Assembly: GCA_000372225.1 (NCBI GenBank)
Contig: AQTY01000030.1
Location: 1-20,306, forward strand
Direction: 5' to 3'
Source: Candidatus Nitromaritima sp. SCGC AAA288-L16
GTDB taxonomy: Bacteria > Nitrospinota > Nitrospinia > Nitrospinales > VA-1
Length of the DNA stretch: 20,306 nt
Each line of letters opens with the position of its first letter. Within the stretch, counting starts at the first letter, position 1. Shown here one piece after another: positions 8,584-17,141 of the stretch. The notes beneath the pieces are model-generated. The model worked only from the letters and a program-made list of their open reading frames with translations, searched no databases and was not told the DNA's origin. The position numbers and the translations under genes were made by a program.

Positions 8584-10475
8584 GTTTCAACCGGTCTTCA
8601 ACGGGATCTTCCCTTGAATCGTCTTTTTCTGTTCGAAAAAAAATCAAAGTTTATGTTGTTCTTGTTGTCACTTCCTTCTTAGTAATTTTGATGAGGATCT
8701 GGTATCTACAGATACTAAAAGGGGAAGATTTTATGGGAAAGTCGGAACAGAATAGGGTTAGAAAAATTTCCTTAGCAGATTACCGAGGTGAAATTAAAGA
8801 CCGTCTTGGTAATATTATTGCTAATGTTCGACCATCTTTCAGTCTATATGTAACACCTGAAGACGCAGATAATCTTTCGGAATCGTTGGAGTTTCTTTCC
8901 GTATTAATAGAGATAAATAAAGACAAGCTAAGGAACGATATTCGTCGGTCTCCCTCATTTAAAAATGTGTTGATAAAACGGGATATTAGCCGTAGAGAAG
9001 TCGCTTATATAGAAGAAAATAAGATGTTGCTTCCTGGGGTTCGTATTAAAATTGAACCCATAAGAAATTATGCACACAAGGATTTTGCTTCTCATGTTCT
9101 TGGTTACCTAGGCGAAGTTTCTAAGGTTGAGTTAAAGGCTTCGAAATTTGGTCGATATGAACCGGGAGATATGGTGGGTAAAAACGGATTAGAAAAAATA
9201 TATGAGTCGCAGTTGAGGGGGAAGAAAGGATTTAAGGAGGTCGAGGTGGATGTTTCTGGGAGAGAACTAAAAGCCTTACGAAAACTTTCTCCAAAAACAG
9301 GAAATAGTTTGGTTCTGACTTTAGATAGCCGAGTGCAGGGTAAACTTGAAACGTTAATGGACGAAGTTTTAGGAAAAAATGCTGTTGAGGGTTCTGCTGT
9401 AGTGATGAAAGTGCAGTCTGGAGAAATTATTGCCATGGTGAGCAAGCCCTCCTTTGATCCAAACTCTTTTGCCACCGGAATATCTAGAAAAAAATGGAAT
9501 AGCTTGGTGATTGATGAGAAAAATCCTCTTCAAAATAGAACGATCGATGGTCAGTACCCTCCAGCGTCTACCTATAAGGTGGTTACGGCGTATGCCGCTC
9601 TTTCAGAAAAAATAATCAAACCAGAAAGTACTATTTTTTGTCCGGGGCATTTTCGTTTAGGGAAAAGGGACTATCGGTGCTGGAAAAAAAGGGGTCACGG
9701 TAATATGAATTTACATGATGCCTTGGTTCAATCATGCGATGTTTATTTTTATACACTTGGTCATCGATTAGGGATAAATAATTTAGCAAAATATGCCACT
9801 AAACTTGGTCTGGGGGAAGTTACAGGAATTGAGTTAAAAGGAGAGAAATCAGGGTTGGTTCCATCTAAACAGTGGAAGAAAAAAATCAAGAATGAGCCTT
9901 GGTATCCTGGCGAAACTATTTCGGCTTCTATAGGTCAGGGATATAACCTTGTTACACCTCTGCAGAGTGCAAGGATGATTTCAACTATTGCAAGTGGCGG
10001 TCTTTTGGTCCGTCCTTACTTGATTAAAAAAATTGAGGATTCTGATGGTAAGCTGATTCAGGAGTTTTCCCCTGAAGTCATAAAAAATATAGAAATTGAC
10101 CCTGAGGTATTAAAGCATCTTAAAGAAGGACTTCGAGGGGTTGTTTATGAGGCTCACGGAACTGGGCACCGAGCCAGGCTCAAAAATGTTATAGTTTCTG
10201 GGAAAACGGGGACGGCTCAGGTTGTGGGAATGAAACCTTCTGATGAAATTGATCCAGAAGAAGAAATTCCCTATTCATTTCGAGATCACGCCTGGTTTGT
10301 TGCCTTTGCTCCGTATGAGAAACCTGAGGTGGCAGTATCGGTTATTATTGAACATGGTGGCCATGGAGGAGCTATTGCAGCTCCAATTGCCGGGAAAATT
10401 TTAAAAACTTACTTTTCTCATTACCCACCTTCGAAAACTATTGGATTGGGTAAGGAAAGAATAGAGTTAAATTAA
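8580..10475 (+). CDS. mrdA: Penicillin-binding protein 2 (elongation-specific D,D-transpeptidase)
   Basis: A class B PBP that cross-links peptidoglycan in the elongasome. Length is 631 residues (E. coli 633). There is an N-terminal membrane helix (about 23-40), then the pedestal/dimerization domain starting with QNRVRKISLADYRGEIKDR. The transpeptidase domain has the three catalytic motifs: S330-T-Y-K333 (SxxK), S385-C-D387 (SxN equivalent, SxD in PBP2) and K542-T-G. The PBP2-specific Cys-containing stretch FCPGHFRLGKRDYRCW and the late FRDHAWFVAFAP are present. It is the last gene of the mre operon. No rodA follows, since the next gene is uvrB on the other strand. The stop shares TTAA with the uvrB stop. 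Confidence 0.96.
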   Translation: MSFNRSSTGSSLESSFSVRKKIKVYVVLVVTSFLVILMRIWYLQILKGEDFMGKSEQNRVRKISLADYRGEIKDRLGNIIANVRPSFSLYVTPEDADNLSESLEFLSVLIEINKDKLRNDIRRSPSFKNVLIKRDISRREVAYIEENKMLLPGVRIKIEPIRNYAHKDFASHVLGYLGEVSKVELKASKFGRYEPGDMVGKNGLEKIYESQLRGKKGFKEVEVDVSGRELKALRKLSPKTGNSLVLTLDSRVQGKLETLMDEVLGKNAVEGSAVVMKVQSGEIIAMVSKPSFDPNSFATGISRKKWNSLVIDEKNPLQNRTIDGQYPPASTYKVVTAYAALSEKIIKPESTIFCPGHFRLGKRDYRCWKKRGHGNMNLHDALVQSCDVYFYTLGHRLGINNLAKYATKLGLGEVTGIELKGEKSGLVPSKQWKKKIKNEPWYPGETISASIGQGYNLVTPLQSARMISTIASGGLLVRPYLIKKIEDSDGKLIQEFSPEVIKNIEIDPEVLKHLKEGLRGVVYEAHGTGHRARLKNVIVSGKTGTAQVVGMKPSDEIDPEEEIPYSFRDHAWFVAFAPYEKPEVAVSVIIEHGGHGGAIAAPIAGKILKTYFSHYPPSKTIGLGKERIELN

Positions 10476-12463
10476 GTAATAATAGACAGGTCCTTTTCCC
10501 GTATTCTTTTTACCCTGTCTCTTAGTTCTGCTGCTTTTTCGAATTCTAGATTTTTTGCTTCCTCATGCATTTTTTTTTCTAGGTTTTTAATTAACCTGGG
10601 AGCATCCTTCCTTGAAAAGTGTTCGTCTTCCTCGTTGTTAACTGTAGAGGTTGTGGCCTGTTTATCTTGTTTAACTAGAACTTCCTGAATAGACTTTTTG
10701 ATGGATTCTGGAATTATCTTGTTCGTAGTATTGTATTCTGTTTGGATAATCCTTCGTCGATTCATTTCATCGATTGCTTTTTGCATGGACTGAGTAATAG
10801 TGTCCGCGTAGAAAATAACTTTTCCGTCGATGTTCCGCGCGGCACGACCAGAAGTTTGAATTAATGATGTCGTGGATCGAAGAAAACCTTCCTTGTCGGC
10901 ATCAAGAATGGCGACAAGAGACACTTCCGGGATGTCAAGGCCTTCTCGTAGCAGGTTAATCCCTATTAGCGCGTCGAACTCCCCTAAGCGTAGTTCCCGA
11001 ATAATGTGACTTCGTTCAAGTGTTTCTATATCTGAATGAAGATACTTTACCTTAAGTCCAAGTTCAGTGTAGTGCTCTGTCAGGTCTTCCGAAAAACGTT
11101 TCGTTAATGTTGTGACCAGGGTTCGCTGATTTTTTTTGGCTCGCAGTTTGATTTCTTTGAACAGGTCATCGACTTGTTCTTTTATGGGTTGAATCGTTAC
11201 AATTGGATCGACTAGACCAGTGGGTCGAACTATTAGTTCAATGATGTTATTTTTTGATTTTTCAAGTTCATATTGAGCTGGAGTAGCAGATACGTATATG
11301 ACTTGTTTTGCGTGATTTTTAAATTCCTCAAACTTCAGAGGTCGATTGTCAAAAGCAGATGGAAGTCGGAATCCGTATCGAATGAGTTTTTCTTTGCGTG
11401 ACCGGTCTCCTCGGTACATTCCATTTAGTTGCGGAATAGTGGCATGGCTTTCATCAATCATAAAGAGAGAATCACTTGGGAAATAATCTAAGAGTGTCGG
11501 TGGTGGCTCATTCTCCAATCTACTTGTGAGATGACGTGAGTAGTTTTCGATTCCTTGACAGTAACCCACTTCTTTTATCATTTCGAGATCGAACATGGTT
11601 CGTTGCTCTATGCGCCGTGCTTCTATTAATAGGTTGTGACTTTCAAAAAAAGAAATTCTTTCGAATAACTCCTCGCGAATAGATTGAATGGCACGTTCTA
11701 GAGTTTCCTTGGGTGTGACATAATGGCTGGCGGGATAAATTCCTATCCTGTCAACTTCACGAATATACTTCTGAGTTAAAGGGTCAAACGCACTGATGCG
11801 GTCAATACTATCACCAAGAAATTCTATGCGTATCGCTTCGTTCCTCTCATAGACAGGAACAATATCTACGGTATCACCCCGGACACGAAAGGTTCCTCGT
11901 TGAAAATCCAGGTCATTTCTCTTGTATTGTATGCGTACCAGTTTTTGTAAAACATGTTCCCGCTCTATCTGCATCCCTGTTTCAATGAAAAGCAACATTC
12001 CATGATACGCCTCGGGTGAACCTAGCCCATATATGCAGGAAACGCTAGCAATGATAATTACATCTCGCCGTTCAAACAAGGCGCGTGTTGCTGCATGGCG
12101 TAGTTTGTCAATCTCATCATTAATCGACGCGTCTTTCTCAATAAAAGTATCAGTTTTTGGAAGGTAGGCTTCAGGTTGATAGTAATCATAATAACTTACA
12201 AAATACCCCACTGCATTATCAGGGAAAAAATCCATGAACTCACTGTAAAGCTGAGCTGCAAGAGTTTTATTATGGGCAAGAACTAATGTAGGTTTTTGTA
12301 CTTCTTCGATTACCTTGGCAAGAGTAAAGGTTTTTCCTGACCCGGTGACACCAACAAGAGTTTGGTGGGGGGAGCCCGAAAGAATAGATTTTTTTAGGTT
12401 TGAGATGGCTGCTGGCTGGTCTCCAGCTGGTTTGAATGGCGCATTGACTTTGAAGGGTTGCAT
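10472..12463 (-). CDS. uvrB: Excinuclease ABC subunit B
   Basis: The damage-verifying helicase-like subunit of UvrABC nucleotide excision repair. Length is 663 residues (E. coli 673). Walker A is GVTGSGKT (38-45). The DNA-clamping beta-hairpin YYDYYQPEAYLPKTDTFIEK is intact with its aromatic residues, and the DEAD-like box is DESH. Later helicase motifs YVSATPAQYE, TLTKRFSEDLTE and NLLREGLDIPEV are present, with QTSGRAARN as motif VI. A C-terminal UVR motif (KNLEFEKAAELRDRVKRI) would bind UvrC. The ATG at 12463 has an AGGA about 6 nt upstream. No LexA-like CTGT-N8-ACAG box is visible upstream, so SOS control is not supported here. Its 3' end overlaps mrdA by 4 bp. Confidence 0.97.
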   Translation of the reverse strand: MQPFKVNAPFKPAGDQPAAISNLKKSILSGSPHQTLVGVTGSGKTFTLAKVIEEVQKPTLVLAHNKTLAAQLYSEFMDFFPDNAVGYFVSYYDYYQPEAYLPKTDTFIEKDASINDEIDKLRHAATRALFERRDVIIIASVSCIYGLGSPEAYHGMLLFIETGMQIEREHVLQKLVRIQYKRNDLDFQRGTFRVRGDTVDIVPVYERNEAIRIEFLGDSIDRISAFDPLTQKYIREVDRIGIYPASHYVTPKETLERAIQSIREELFERISFFESHNLLIEARRIEQRTMFDLEMIKEVGYCQGIENYSRHLTSRLENEPPPTLLDYFPSDSLFMIDESHATIPQLNGMYRGDRSRKEKLIRYGFRLPSAFDNRPLKFEEFKNHAKQVIYVSATPAQYELEKSKNNIIELIVRPTGLVDPIVTIQPIKEQVDDLFKEIKLRAKKNQRTLVTTLTKRFSEDLTEHYTELGLKVKYLHSDIETLERSHIIRELRLGEFDALIGINLLREGLDIPEVSLVAILDADKEGFLRSTTSLIQTSGRAARNIDGKVIFYADTITQSMQKAIDEMNRRRIIQTEYNTTNKIIPESIKKSIQEVLVKQDKQATTSTVNNEEDEHFSRKDAPRLIKNLEKKMHEEAKNLEFEKAAELRDRVKRIREKDLSIIT

Positions 12464-12619
12464 ACTTTTCCTGTCCTCGAATTCAGGTTAAAATAACATA
12501 AAATATGTGCTAAATTAAGAATTCAATTTATATGGACTGTTTACGTTTTTTTCTCCAGAGACCATTGCTTTTCTTCCAGTTACTCCGAGGTCAATTTCTA
12601 TACAGAGGTAAATGTTATC

Positions 12620-13813
12620 GTGGTTACAATGAATGATGATGCTATGAGTACAATTCAATTGAATGGTTCAACCATAACGCTGCTTGGGACAGCACATGTT
12701 TCTAAAGAGAGTGTTGAATTGGTTGAGGAAAAAATATTAAGCAAAGATTTCGACTGTGTTGCGGTCGAACTTTGTCCGGCGCGTTATGAAAATTTAAAAA
12801 ATAGGTCTTGGTGGAAAAATCTAGATATTTATGAAATTTTTAAAAAGAAAAAAGCCTCGCTACTTTTAATCAACTTGGCACTTTCTGCATACCAGAGACG
12901 TTTAGCGGACAAGGTTGGTGTGGAAGCAGGAAAAGAGATGATTCGGGCAACAGAGTTGGCAGCCGAGAATGATATTCGTTTAGAGGTAATTGACCGTGAC
13001 ATTAGTACAACTCTCCATCGCCTAGTAACCAAAGTTTCATTTTGGCAAAAAATAAAAATATTTTCTGGATTGATTGTTGGGATATTTATAGGAGAGGAGG
13101 TTGATCGTGACCAGATCGAAAATTTAAAAAAAGGCGATATGCTTCATTCGGTCATTGAAGAATTTGGAGATTCTCTTCCGCAAATCAAGAATGTCTTGAT
13201 TGACGAACGAGATGAATTTATGACTGGTAAGTTATCAATGTTGACCATGTCAGAAAATTCTCCCAAAAATATTTTAGCCATTGTTGGGGCAGGGCATCTT
13301 GTGGGTATGGTTCCAGGTTTTGATAAACCCTCGGATCAAATTCGGATAAATGAATTGACTCAAAAGCTTCCGCCTAGTCGGATTGGATATTTTATTGGAT
13401 GGGGGATTTGTATTTTTATACTTGGGATGTTTTATGTCGGTTACCAGCAGTCCCCGGAACTTGGTTGGAGTTTGGTGGTGACATGGGTTTTGATAAATGG
13501 TGGTTTGAGTGCTTTGGGTGCTGCTCTGGCATTAGCACATCCAGTTTCAATTCTTGCAGCTTTTTTGGCTGCGCCGTTGACTTCCCTCAATCCTACTATC
13601 GGGGCTGGTATGGTGGTAGGACTTGTCGAATCTTATTTACGCAAACCGAAGGTTACAGACTTTGAGCGATTACGGGATGATATCGCATCATTTCCCATGT
13701 GGTGGAAAAATGGGGTGGTTAGGGTTCTCCTCATTTTCTTCTTTGCTAATGTTGGGTCGGCCGTTGGGACTTATGTGGCTGGCGCCTCTATCATCCAGCA
13801 AATACTGGGATAA
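12620..13813 (+). CDS. TraB/PrgY (TIKI-like) family membrane protein
   Basis: The N-terminal half matches the TraB/PrgY/GumN family: LLGTAHVSKESVELV at the start, CVAVELCPARYENL, and IVGAGHLVGMVPGF near residue 230. The conserved GTAH and GAGH elements suggest a metal-dependent, possibly proteolytic domain, by analogy with animal TIKI proteins. The C-terminal 140 residues hold about four membrane segments, with ALAHPVSILAAFLAAPLTSLNPTIGAGMVVGLVE between them, a typical architecture for long TraB proteins. In enterococci PrgY limits pheromone activity, but no pheromone system is visible here, so the substrate is unknown. The start is uncertain: GTG 12620 (GAGG 11 nt upstream), ATG 12629 or ATG 12644. 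The family motif begins about 14 residues in, so all three are possible. Confidence 0.85.
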   Translation: MVTMNDDAMSTIQLNGSTITLLGTAHVSKESVELVEEKILSKDFDCVAVELCPARYENLKNRSWWKNLDIYEIFKKKKASLLLINLALSAYQRRLADKVGVEAGKEMIRATELAAENDIRLEVIDRDISTTLHRLVTKVSFWQKIKIFSGLIVGIFIGEEVDRDQIENLKKGDMLHSVIEEFGDSLPQIKNVLIDERDEFMTGKLSMLTMSENSPKNILAIVGAGHLVGMVPGFDKPSDQIRINELTQKLPPSRIGYFIGWGICIFILGMFYVGYQQSPELGWSLVVTWVLINGGLSALGAALALAHPVSILAAFLAAPLTSLNPTIGAGMVVGLVESYLRKPKVTDFERLRDDIASFPMWWKNGVVRVLLIFFFANVGSAVGTYVAGASIIQQILG

Positions 13814-13858
13814 AAAAAAAATGTCTTAGCTTTAAAAGATCTCAGCAATCTCTGTGCT

Positions 13859-13886
13859 TTGCCGTGGTTGAAGTATCAAATATTAA
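13859..13886 (+). promoter_or_regulatory. Candidate promoter for the methyltransferase gene
   Basis: TTGCCG (13859-13864) and TATTAA (13881-13886) are separated by 16 bp, about 50 nt ahead of the ATG. The -10 overlaps the 10-bp palindrome ATATTAATAT (13880-13889). The match is moderate and the region is AT-rich, so chance is possible. Confidence 0.33.
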
Positions 13887-13934
13887 TATCTGGTGGCCAT
13901 AAAAATCGTACTCGTCTTTAAGTGGGAATACATA

Positions 13935-14546
13935 ATGAATACTGTCAATGATCCTCGGGTTGGATACTCTTGTGATGACTGGGAGCGTCACTATGAGGAA
14001 AAAGATTTGCGCTGGGATCTTGATGAAGTAGCTCCTCCGTTTGTGCGCTTGTGGGAGGAAAGAAAATTTTCTCCTTGTAAAGCTATTGTTCCTGGTTGCG
14101 GTGCAGGTCACGAGGTTATGTTTTTAGCAAAACAAGGGTTTAATGTGACCGCGCTAGACTACACGCATGGTGCCATTAAATTGATTAAAAGTGCTTTTGA
14201 AGAAAATAATTATTCGGGTGAAGTGTTGCAGCAAGACTTTTTTGAATTAGACTGTAATTACAATGAAAAATTTGAATTAATGCTGGAACATACTTTCTTC
14301 TGTGCAATTAATCCAAATATGCGTCAAGAGTACGTTAAAACAGCTAAAAGAATTTTAAAGCCGGGTGGCTACCTGATTGGTTTGTTTTACGAGACAAATG
14401 AAGATGGCGGACCACCGTTTAACACTCGCAAGGAAGACATAGAAAAATATTTTTCCAGCTCGTTCAAGATTGAATCTTTAAGTAAGACGCCACATTCGGC
14501 TAAGCAAAGACTTGAGAAGGAATGGTTGGCTGTTTTAAAAAAATAG
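13935..14546 (+). CDS. TPMT-family SAM-dependent methyltransferase (thiol/halide type)
   Basis: A 203-residue class I methyltransferase. Residues DWERHYEEKDLRWDLDEVAPP form the family's N-terminal lid with the W-D-x6-PP pattern. The SAM-binding motif I is IVPGCGAGHEV, followed by FNVTALDYTHGAI with the acidic SAM-ribose ligand. LMLEHTFFCAINPNMRQEYV and LKPGGYLIGLFYETNEDGGPPF are characteristic of the thiopurine/thiol S-methyltransferase and halide methyltransferase family. The likely acceptor is a small thiol, hydrogen sulfide, a halide or a tellurium/selenium compound; sequence alone does not choose. I picked ATG 13935 because GGGA lies about 7 nt upstream and the family motif starts soon after. 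An in-frame GTG at 13893 would add 14 unconserved residues. It stands between a TraB-like gene and a peptidase gene with no obvious functional link. Confidence 0.88.
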   Translation: MNTVNDPRVGYSCDDWERHYEEKDLRWDLDEVAPPFVRLWEERKFSPCKAIVPGCGAGHEVMFLAKQGFNVTALDYTHGAIKLIKSAFEENNYSGEVLQQDFFELDCNYNEKFELMLEHTFFCAINPNMRQEYVKTAKRILKPGGYLIGLFYETNEDGGPPFNTRKEDIEKYFSSSFKIESLSKTPHSAKQRLEKEWLAVLKK

Positions 14547-14597
14547 ATTCAGGAAGCGATCTGTTAAAACTAAAAGGATGAATGACTTATTTTTTTT

Positions 14598-16004
14598 ATG
14601 AATAAATTAAAAAATACATACTCTGGAATTTTTCGTGACGGTGGTGTTGGTAGATTAGCCAAGAAAAGGTACCGTGTCAGGCGAAAAAGACTAATTGATA
14701 AAGAAAATATATTGATGGCCATTACAGGCGTACCATATGGTCCTGGGCAAGAAACAGTGTGGGCATATGCTCATTGCCCTACGTATCAAGAGCCCGCAAT
14801 TATGTATTTGACAGGAATTAATCAAGCTAATGTCATCCTTTTACTAGATCCAAATTCATCTGAATCCGATGAAATACTATTCGTTAGCAAAAAGGACTTG
14901 TCTAAGGAATTCTGGGATGGTATTCGGTTTGGTGTGGGAGATACCAAAAGTATTCGAGAAGTTCAGCAAGTAACAGGAATAAAAGATATTCGTGATATTG
15001 ATGATTTTGATGAAGTCCTTAAGGGTCGATTCAAGAAACAAAGAAAGAAAAAATTAGGAACACTATGGATGGAAGGTACGCATGGAAAAAAAGTTGTTGA
15101 AATTAAAACAGATCATAATTGGATGTTTAAAAAAAGGTTGGCGCGATGCTTGCGTTCACAAGGCAGCTCGTCGTCATTAAGTAATATAATGAAAAACCAT
15201 TTTAAACTTCGTCTTCCTCTTGACTCTTATGATGTAAAAAACACACTTGTTGCTGAAAGAATAACTGGAAAAGGTTTCATCGAAACATTAAAAAATTTCA
15301 ATTTATTTAAAAGTGAATATCAAGTGCAGGGTTTTCTTGAGGGGCGAATGTTGGAGGGGTCTCCATATGGTCTTAGTTTTCCTTCAATAATAGCATCGGG
15401 CCACAATGCTACAGTGCTCCACTATATGAAAAATGATGATGGTTTTAAAAAAGGTGAAATGGTCTTGATGGATTTTGGAGTTCGTTGGATGACAATGCAT
15501 GCGGATATTAGTCGGACAGTTCCCGCATCTGGTAAATTTAATCCGATGCAAAAAATGCTATACGGGATCGTTTTAAAAGCTCAATTAGCAGTGCAGAGAA
15601 TCGCTCGGAGAGGCGTTACTATGAACGAGCTCAATGATTGTTGTTGGGATTCTGTAAATAGAGATCTTGAAAAAATTTTCAAGAGTGCAGGTGGGAAAAT
15701 GAAACTACGTTATAAAGATCGCCCACACGGGGTAAGTCATCTGATGGGAGAGCAGGAGCACGATGGTGACCCATTTCGAAATTATCTCAGCGAGCCCATG
15801 CAAGAAGGTTGGTTGATTAGTAATGAACCTGGGTTGTATGGTTCTTTTAAAATTCGCTTTAATGGGGAAATCTACGATGAAGAGATAGGGATTAGAATTG
15901 AAGATAATTTACTGATTACCAAAACAGGTTGTGAAAACCTTTCGAGGTTGATACCTAAGACAGTCAGACAGATCGAAAAATTAATGGCAACCAAAAGCGA
16001 TTAA
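14598..16004 (+). CDS. M24B metallopeptidase, aminopeptidase P-like (Xaa-Pro)
   Basis: A 468-residue 'pita-bread' metallopeptidase. The N-terminal domain (about 25-200) matches the aminopeptidase P N-domain, with RRKRLIDKENILMAITG and AIMYLTGINQANVILLLDP. The catalytic domain (about 210-460) carries all five metal ligands: D292 (MDFG), D303 (HADISRT), H381 (HGVSHLMG), E410 (SNEPGLY) and E435 (GIRIED). H275 (ATVLHY) matches the substrate-binding His. The usual GH before the ligand His is SH here, a mild departure. It should remove N-terminal residues preceding proline, in the cytoplasm, since there is no signal peptide. The ATG follows a run of eight or more T and has no Shine-Dalgarno; an in-frame stop at 14583 rules out a longer start. 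The 3' end is 12 bp from the convergent bcp gene. Confidence 0.9.
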   Translation: MNKLKNTYSGIFRDGGVGRLAKKRYRVRRKRLIDKENILMAITGVPYGPGQETVWAYAHCPTYQEPAIMYLTGINQANVILLLDPNSSESDEILFVSKKDLSKEFWDGIRFGVGDTKSIREVQQVTGIKDIRDIDDFDEVLKGRFKKQRKKKLGTLWMEGTHGKKVVEIKTDHNWMFKKRLARCLRSQGSSSSLSNIMKNHFKLRLPLDSYDVKNTLVAERITGKGFIETLKNFNLFKSEYQVQGFLEGRMLEGSPYGLSFPSIIASGHNATVLHYMKNDDGFKKGEMVLMDFGVRWMTMHADISRTVPASGKFNPMQKMLYGIVLKAQLAVQRIARRGVTMNELNDCCWDSVNRDLEKIFKSAGGKMKLRYKDRPHGVSHLMGEQEHDGDPFRNYLSEPMQEGWLISNEPGLYGSFKIRFNGEIYDEEIGIRIEDNLLITKTGCENLSRLIPKTVRQIEKLMATKSD

Positions 16005-16016
16005 AGTAGAAAGTAT

Positions 16017-16475
16017 TTATATTTTCTTAAGAGTTTCGAGTACTTCATCGACATGCCCTTTAACTCTCACCTTTGAAAAGATTTTCTGTACTGTACCGGT
16101 TTTATCAATAATAAAAGTGGACCTGACAATTCCCATGAAGGTTTTCCCGTAAAGTTTTTTTTCTTGCCATACTCCATATTTCTCGCAAATTTTTTTATTC
16201 TCGTCAGCAATTAATTCAAAAGGGAGGTCGTACTTATCGATGAATTTTCGGTGCCGCTCTGTCGAATCGACACTGACACCAAGTATTATGGTGTTCTTGA
16301 ATTTTTTAAACTGATCCCTGAAGTCACAGGCTTCTGTTGTGCATCCCGGGGTCATGTCCTTTGGGTAAAAATAGAGGACAACATTTTTTTTTGTTTTAAA
16401 TGAACTGAGTTTGACTGACTTCCCGTCTTGATTTTTTCCTGAGAAATCAGGGGCTTTATTTCCTTCTTTTACCAT
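16017..16475 (-). CDS. bcp: Thiol peroxidase, Bcp/PrxQ-type peroxiredoxin
   Basis: A 152-residue atypical 2-Cys peroxiredoxin that reduces hydrogen peroxide and organic hydroperoxides with thioredoxin. The active site YPKDMTPGCTTEACDFRD gives peroxidatic Cys45 and resolving Cys50, the same positions as E. coli Bcp. VSVDSTERHRKFIDKYDLPFELIAD and GIVRSTFIIDKTG are typical of the subfamily. It has no signal peptide, so it is cytoplasmic. The ATG follows an AGG about 7 nt upstream. It lies 31 bp behind the small secreted protein gene on the same strand and may be cotranscribed with it. Confidence 0.95.
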   Translation of the reverse strand: MVKEGNKAPDFSGKNQDGKSVKLSSFKTKKNVVLYFYPKDMTPGCTTEACDFRDQFKKFKNTIILGVSVDSTERHRKFIDKYDLPFELIADENKKICEKYGVWQEKKLYGKTFMGIVRSTFIIDKTGTVQKIFSKVRVKGHVDEVLETLKKI

Positions 16476-16506
16476 TACATACCTATTGAAATGTTTATTA
16501 GAAATT

Positions 16507-16956
16507 TTATTTCATTATTGAAAGTATTGAATCTACCTTTTTATTCAAACCGTTTATTAATTTTAATATTTCTTCTCCCGAGGAGCTCGGGTTCCAGATT
16601 GTTCTTGCTTCGCCAAGAAGTCTCCCAAGGTCATCAAATAACTTTTTTGTCGGTTTTTTTTCGCTTTCGCATATGCTCTCAAAACGACCCACTGCCCGAG
16701 CGAGTTTCCCGTCCGCCTGGAATCCGATCATCGATTTATCCTGAAGCCCTTCCGTTTGTTCCATCAAAGCCCATAGCCCACCTCTATTCATTACCACATC
16801 TAGGTCGCCTCTTAGTTGTACCGAAGCGTTTTGGCAAGGATGACTCTCTGATGATGCAATAGCGGGAAATATAAGGGGAAACACTATTAGTAGTGTGAGA
16901 AGTGCTTTTGGAAGGCTTATGGTTTTAATGATTTGTAGGTTTTTTAAACTCAACAT
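16507..16956 (-). CDS. Small secreted protein of unknown function
   Basis: I do not recognise this protein. From the ATG at 16956 (AGGG 8 nt upstream) it has 149 residues; an in-frame TTG at 16983 would add nine. A basic start, then a hydrophobic core ALLTLLIVFPLIFPAIA, looks like a Sec signal peptide with cleavage near AIAS. The mature part of about 110 residues is mostly helix-forming, with two cysteines (in SHPCQN and ESICES) that could form one periplasmic disulfide. There is no haem motif or lipobox. The segment RAVGRFESICESEKKPTKKLFDDLGRLL is amphipathic. It sits between the TPR gene and bcp on the same strand. The opposite strand is also open over most of this stretch, but this strand has the better start site and signal peptide. 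Confidence 0.7.
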   Translation of the reverse strand: MLSLKNLQIIKTISLPKALLTLLIVFPLIFPAIASSESHPCQNASVQLRGDLDVVMNRGGLWALMEQTEGLQDKSMIGFQADGKLARAVGRFESICESEKKPTKKLFDDLGRLLGEARTIWNPSSSGEEILKLINGLNKKVDSILSIMK

Positions 16957-17141
16957 AAGTGTTGCCCTCAAAAAAGAAATCAAGAACTGAAACGGTCTAA
17001 ACTTTTAATAGTGAATAATATAGCAAGAAGACATTTATCGGATCGGTCATATGTATCAAGATAAAACCATAATGTCAAACGAGTGATCTTAGGAGAACTT
17101 TCTGGAGGTACTACTAATACTTATCTATAACTGCATGGTTT

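Noticed and set aside
9104..9475. 123-codon minus-strand open frame inside mrdA
   Set aside because: It lies wholly within the well-conserved PBP2 gene in a shadow frame and has low-complexity Ser/Phe-rich content.
12464..12619. LexA/SOS box upstream of uvrB
   Set aside because: No CTGT-N8-ACAG-like site is present. Only AT-rich sequence and a short ACATA/TATGT palindrome around 12498-12510 were seen.
13399..13829. Two plus-strand frames overlapping the TraB gene 3' half
   Set aside because: They are frame-shifted readings of the membrane region (Trp/Phe/Cys-rich). The TraB frame is intact and conserved there.
13814..13834. A-rich run after the TraB stop as a terminator
   Set aside because: There is a run of ten A but no GC-rich stem before it on the plus strand, and no minus-strand gene reads into it.
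16491..16862. 123-codon open frame on the plus strand opposite the small secreted protein
   Set aside because: It has no recognisable domain or good ribosome binding site. The minus-strand frame has a Shine-Dalgarno and a convincing signal peptide and lies in line with its neighbours.
16957..17141. Small gene or RNA in the gap between the TPR gene and the small secreted protein
   Set aside because: The longest plus-strand frame I saw (ATG 17051) has only 11 codons. No tRNA-like or clear terminator fold was found. A TGCTATATT-like extended -10 near 17020 on the minus strand is too weak to list.
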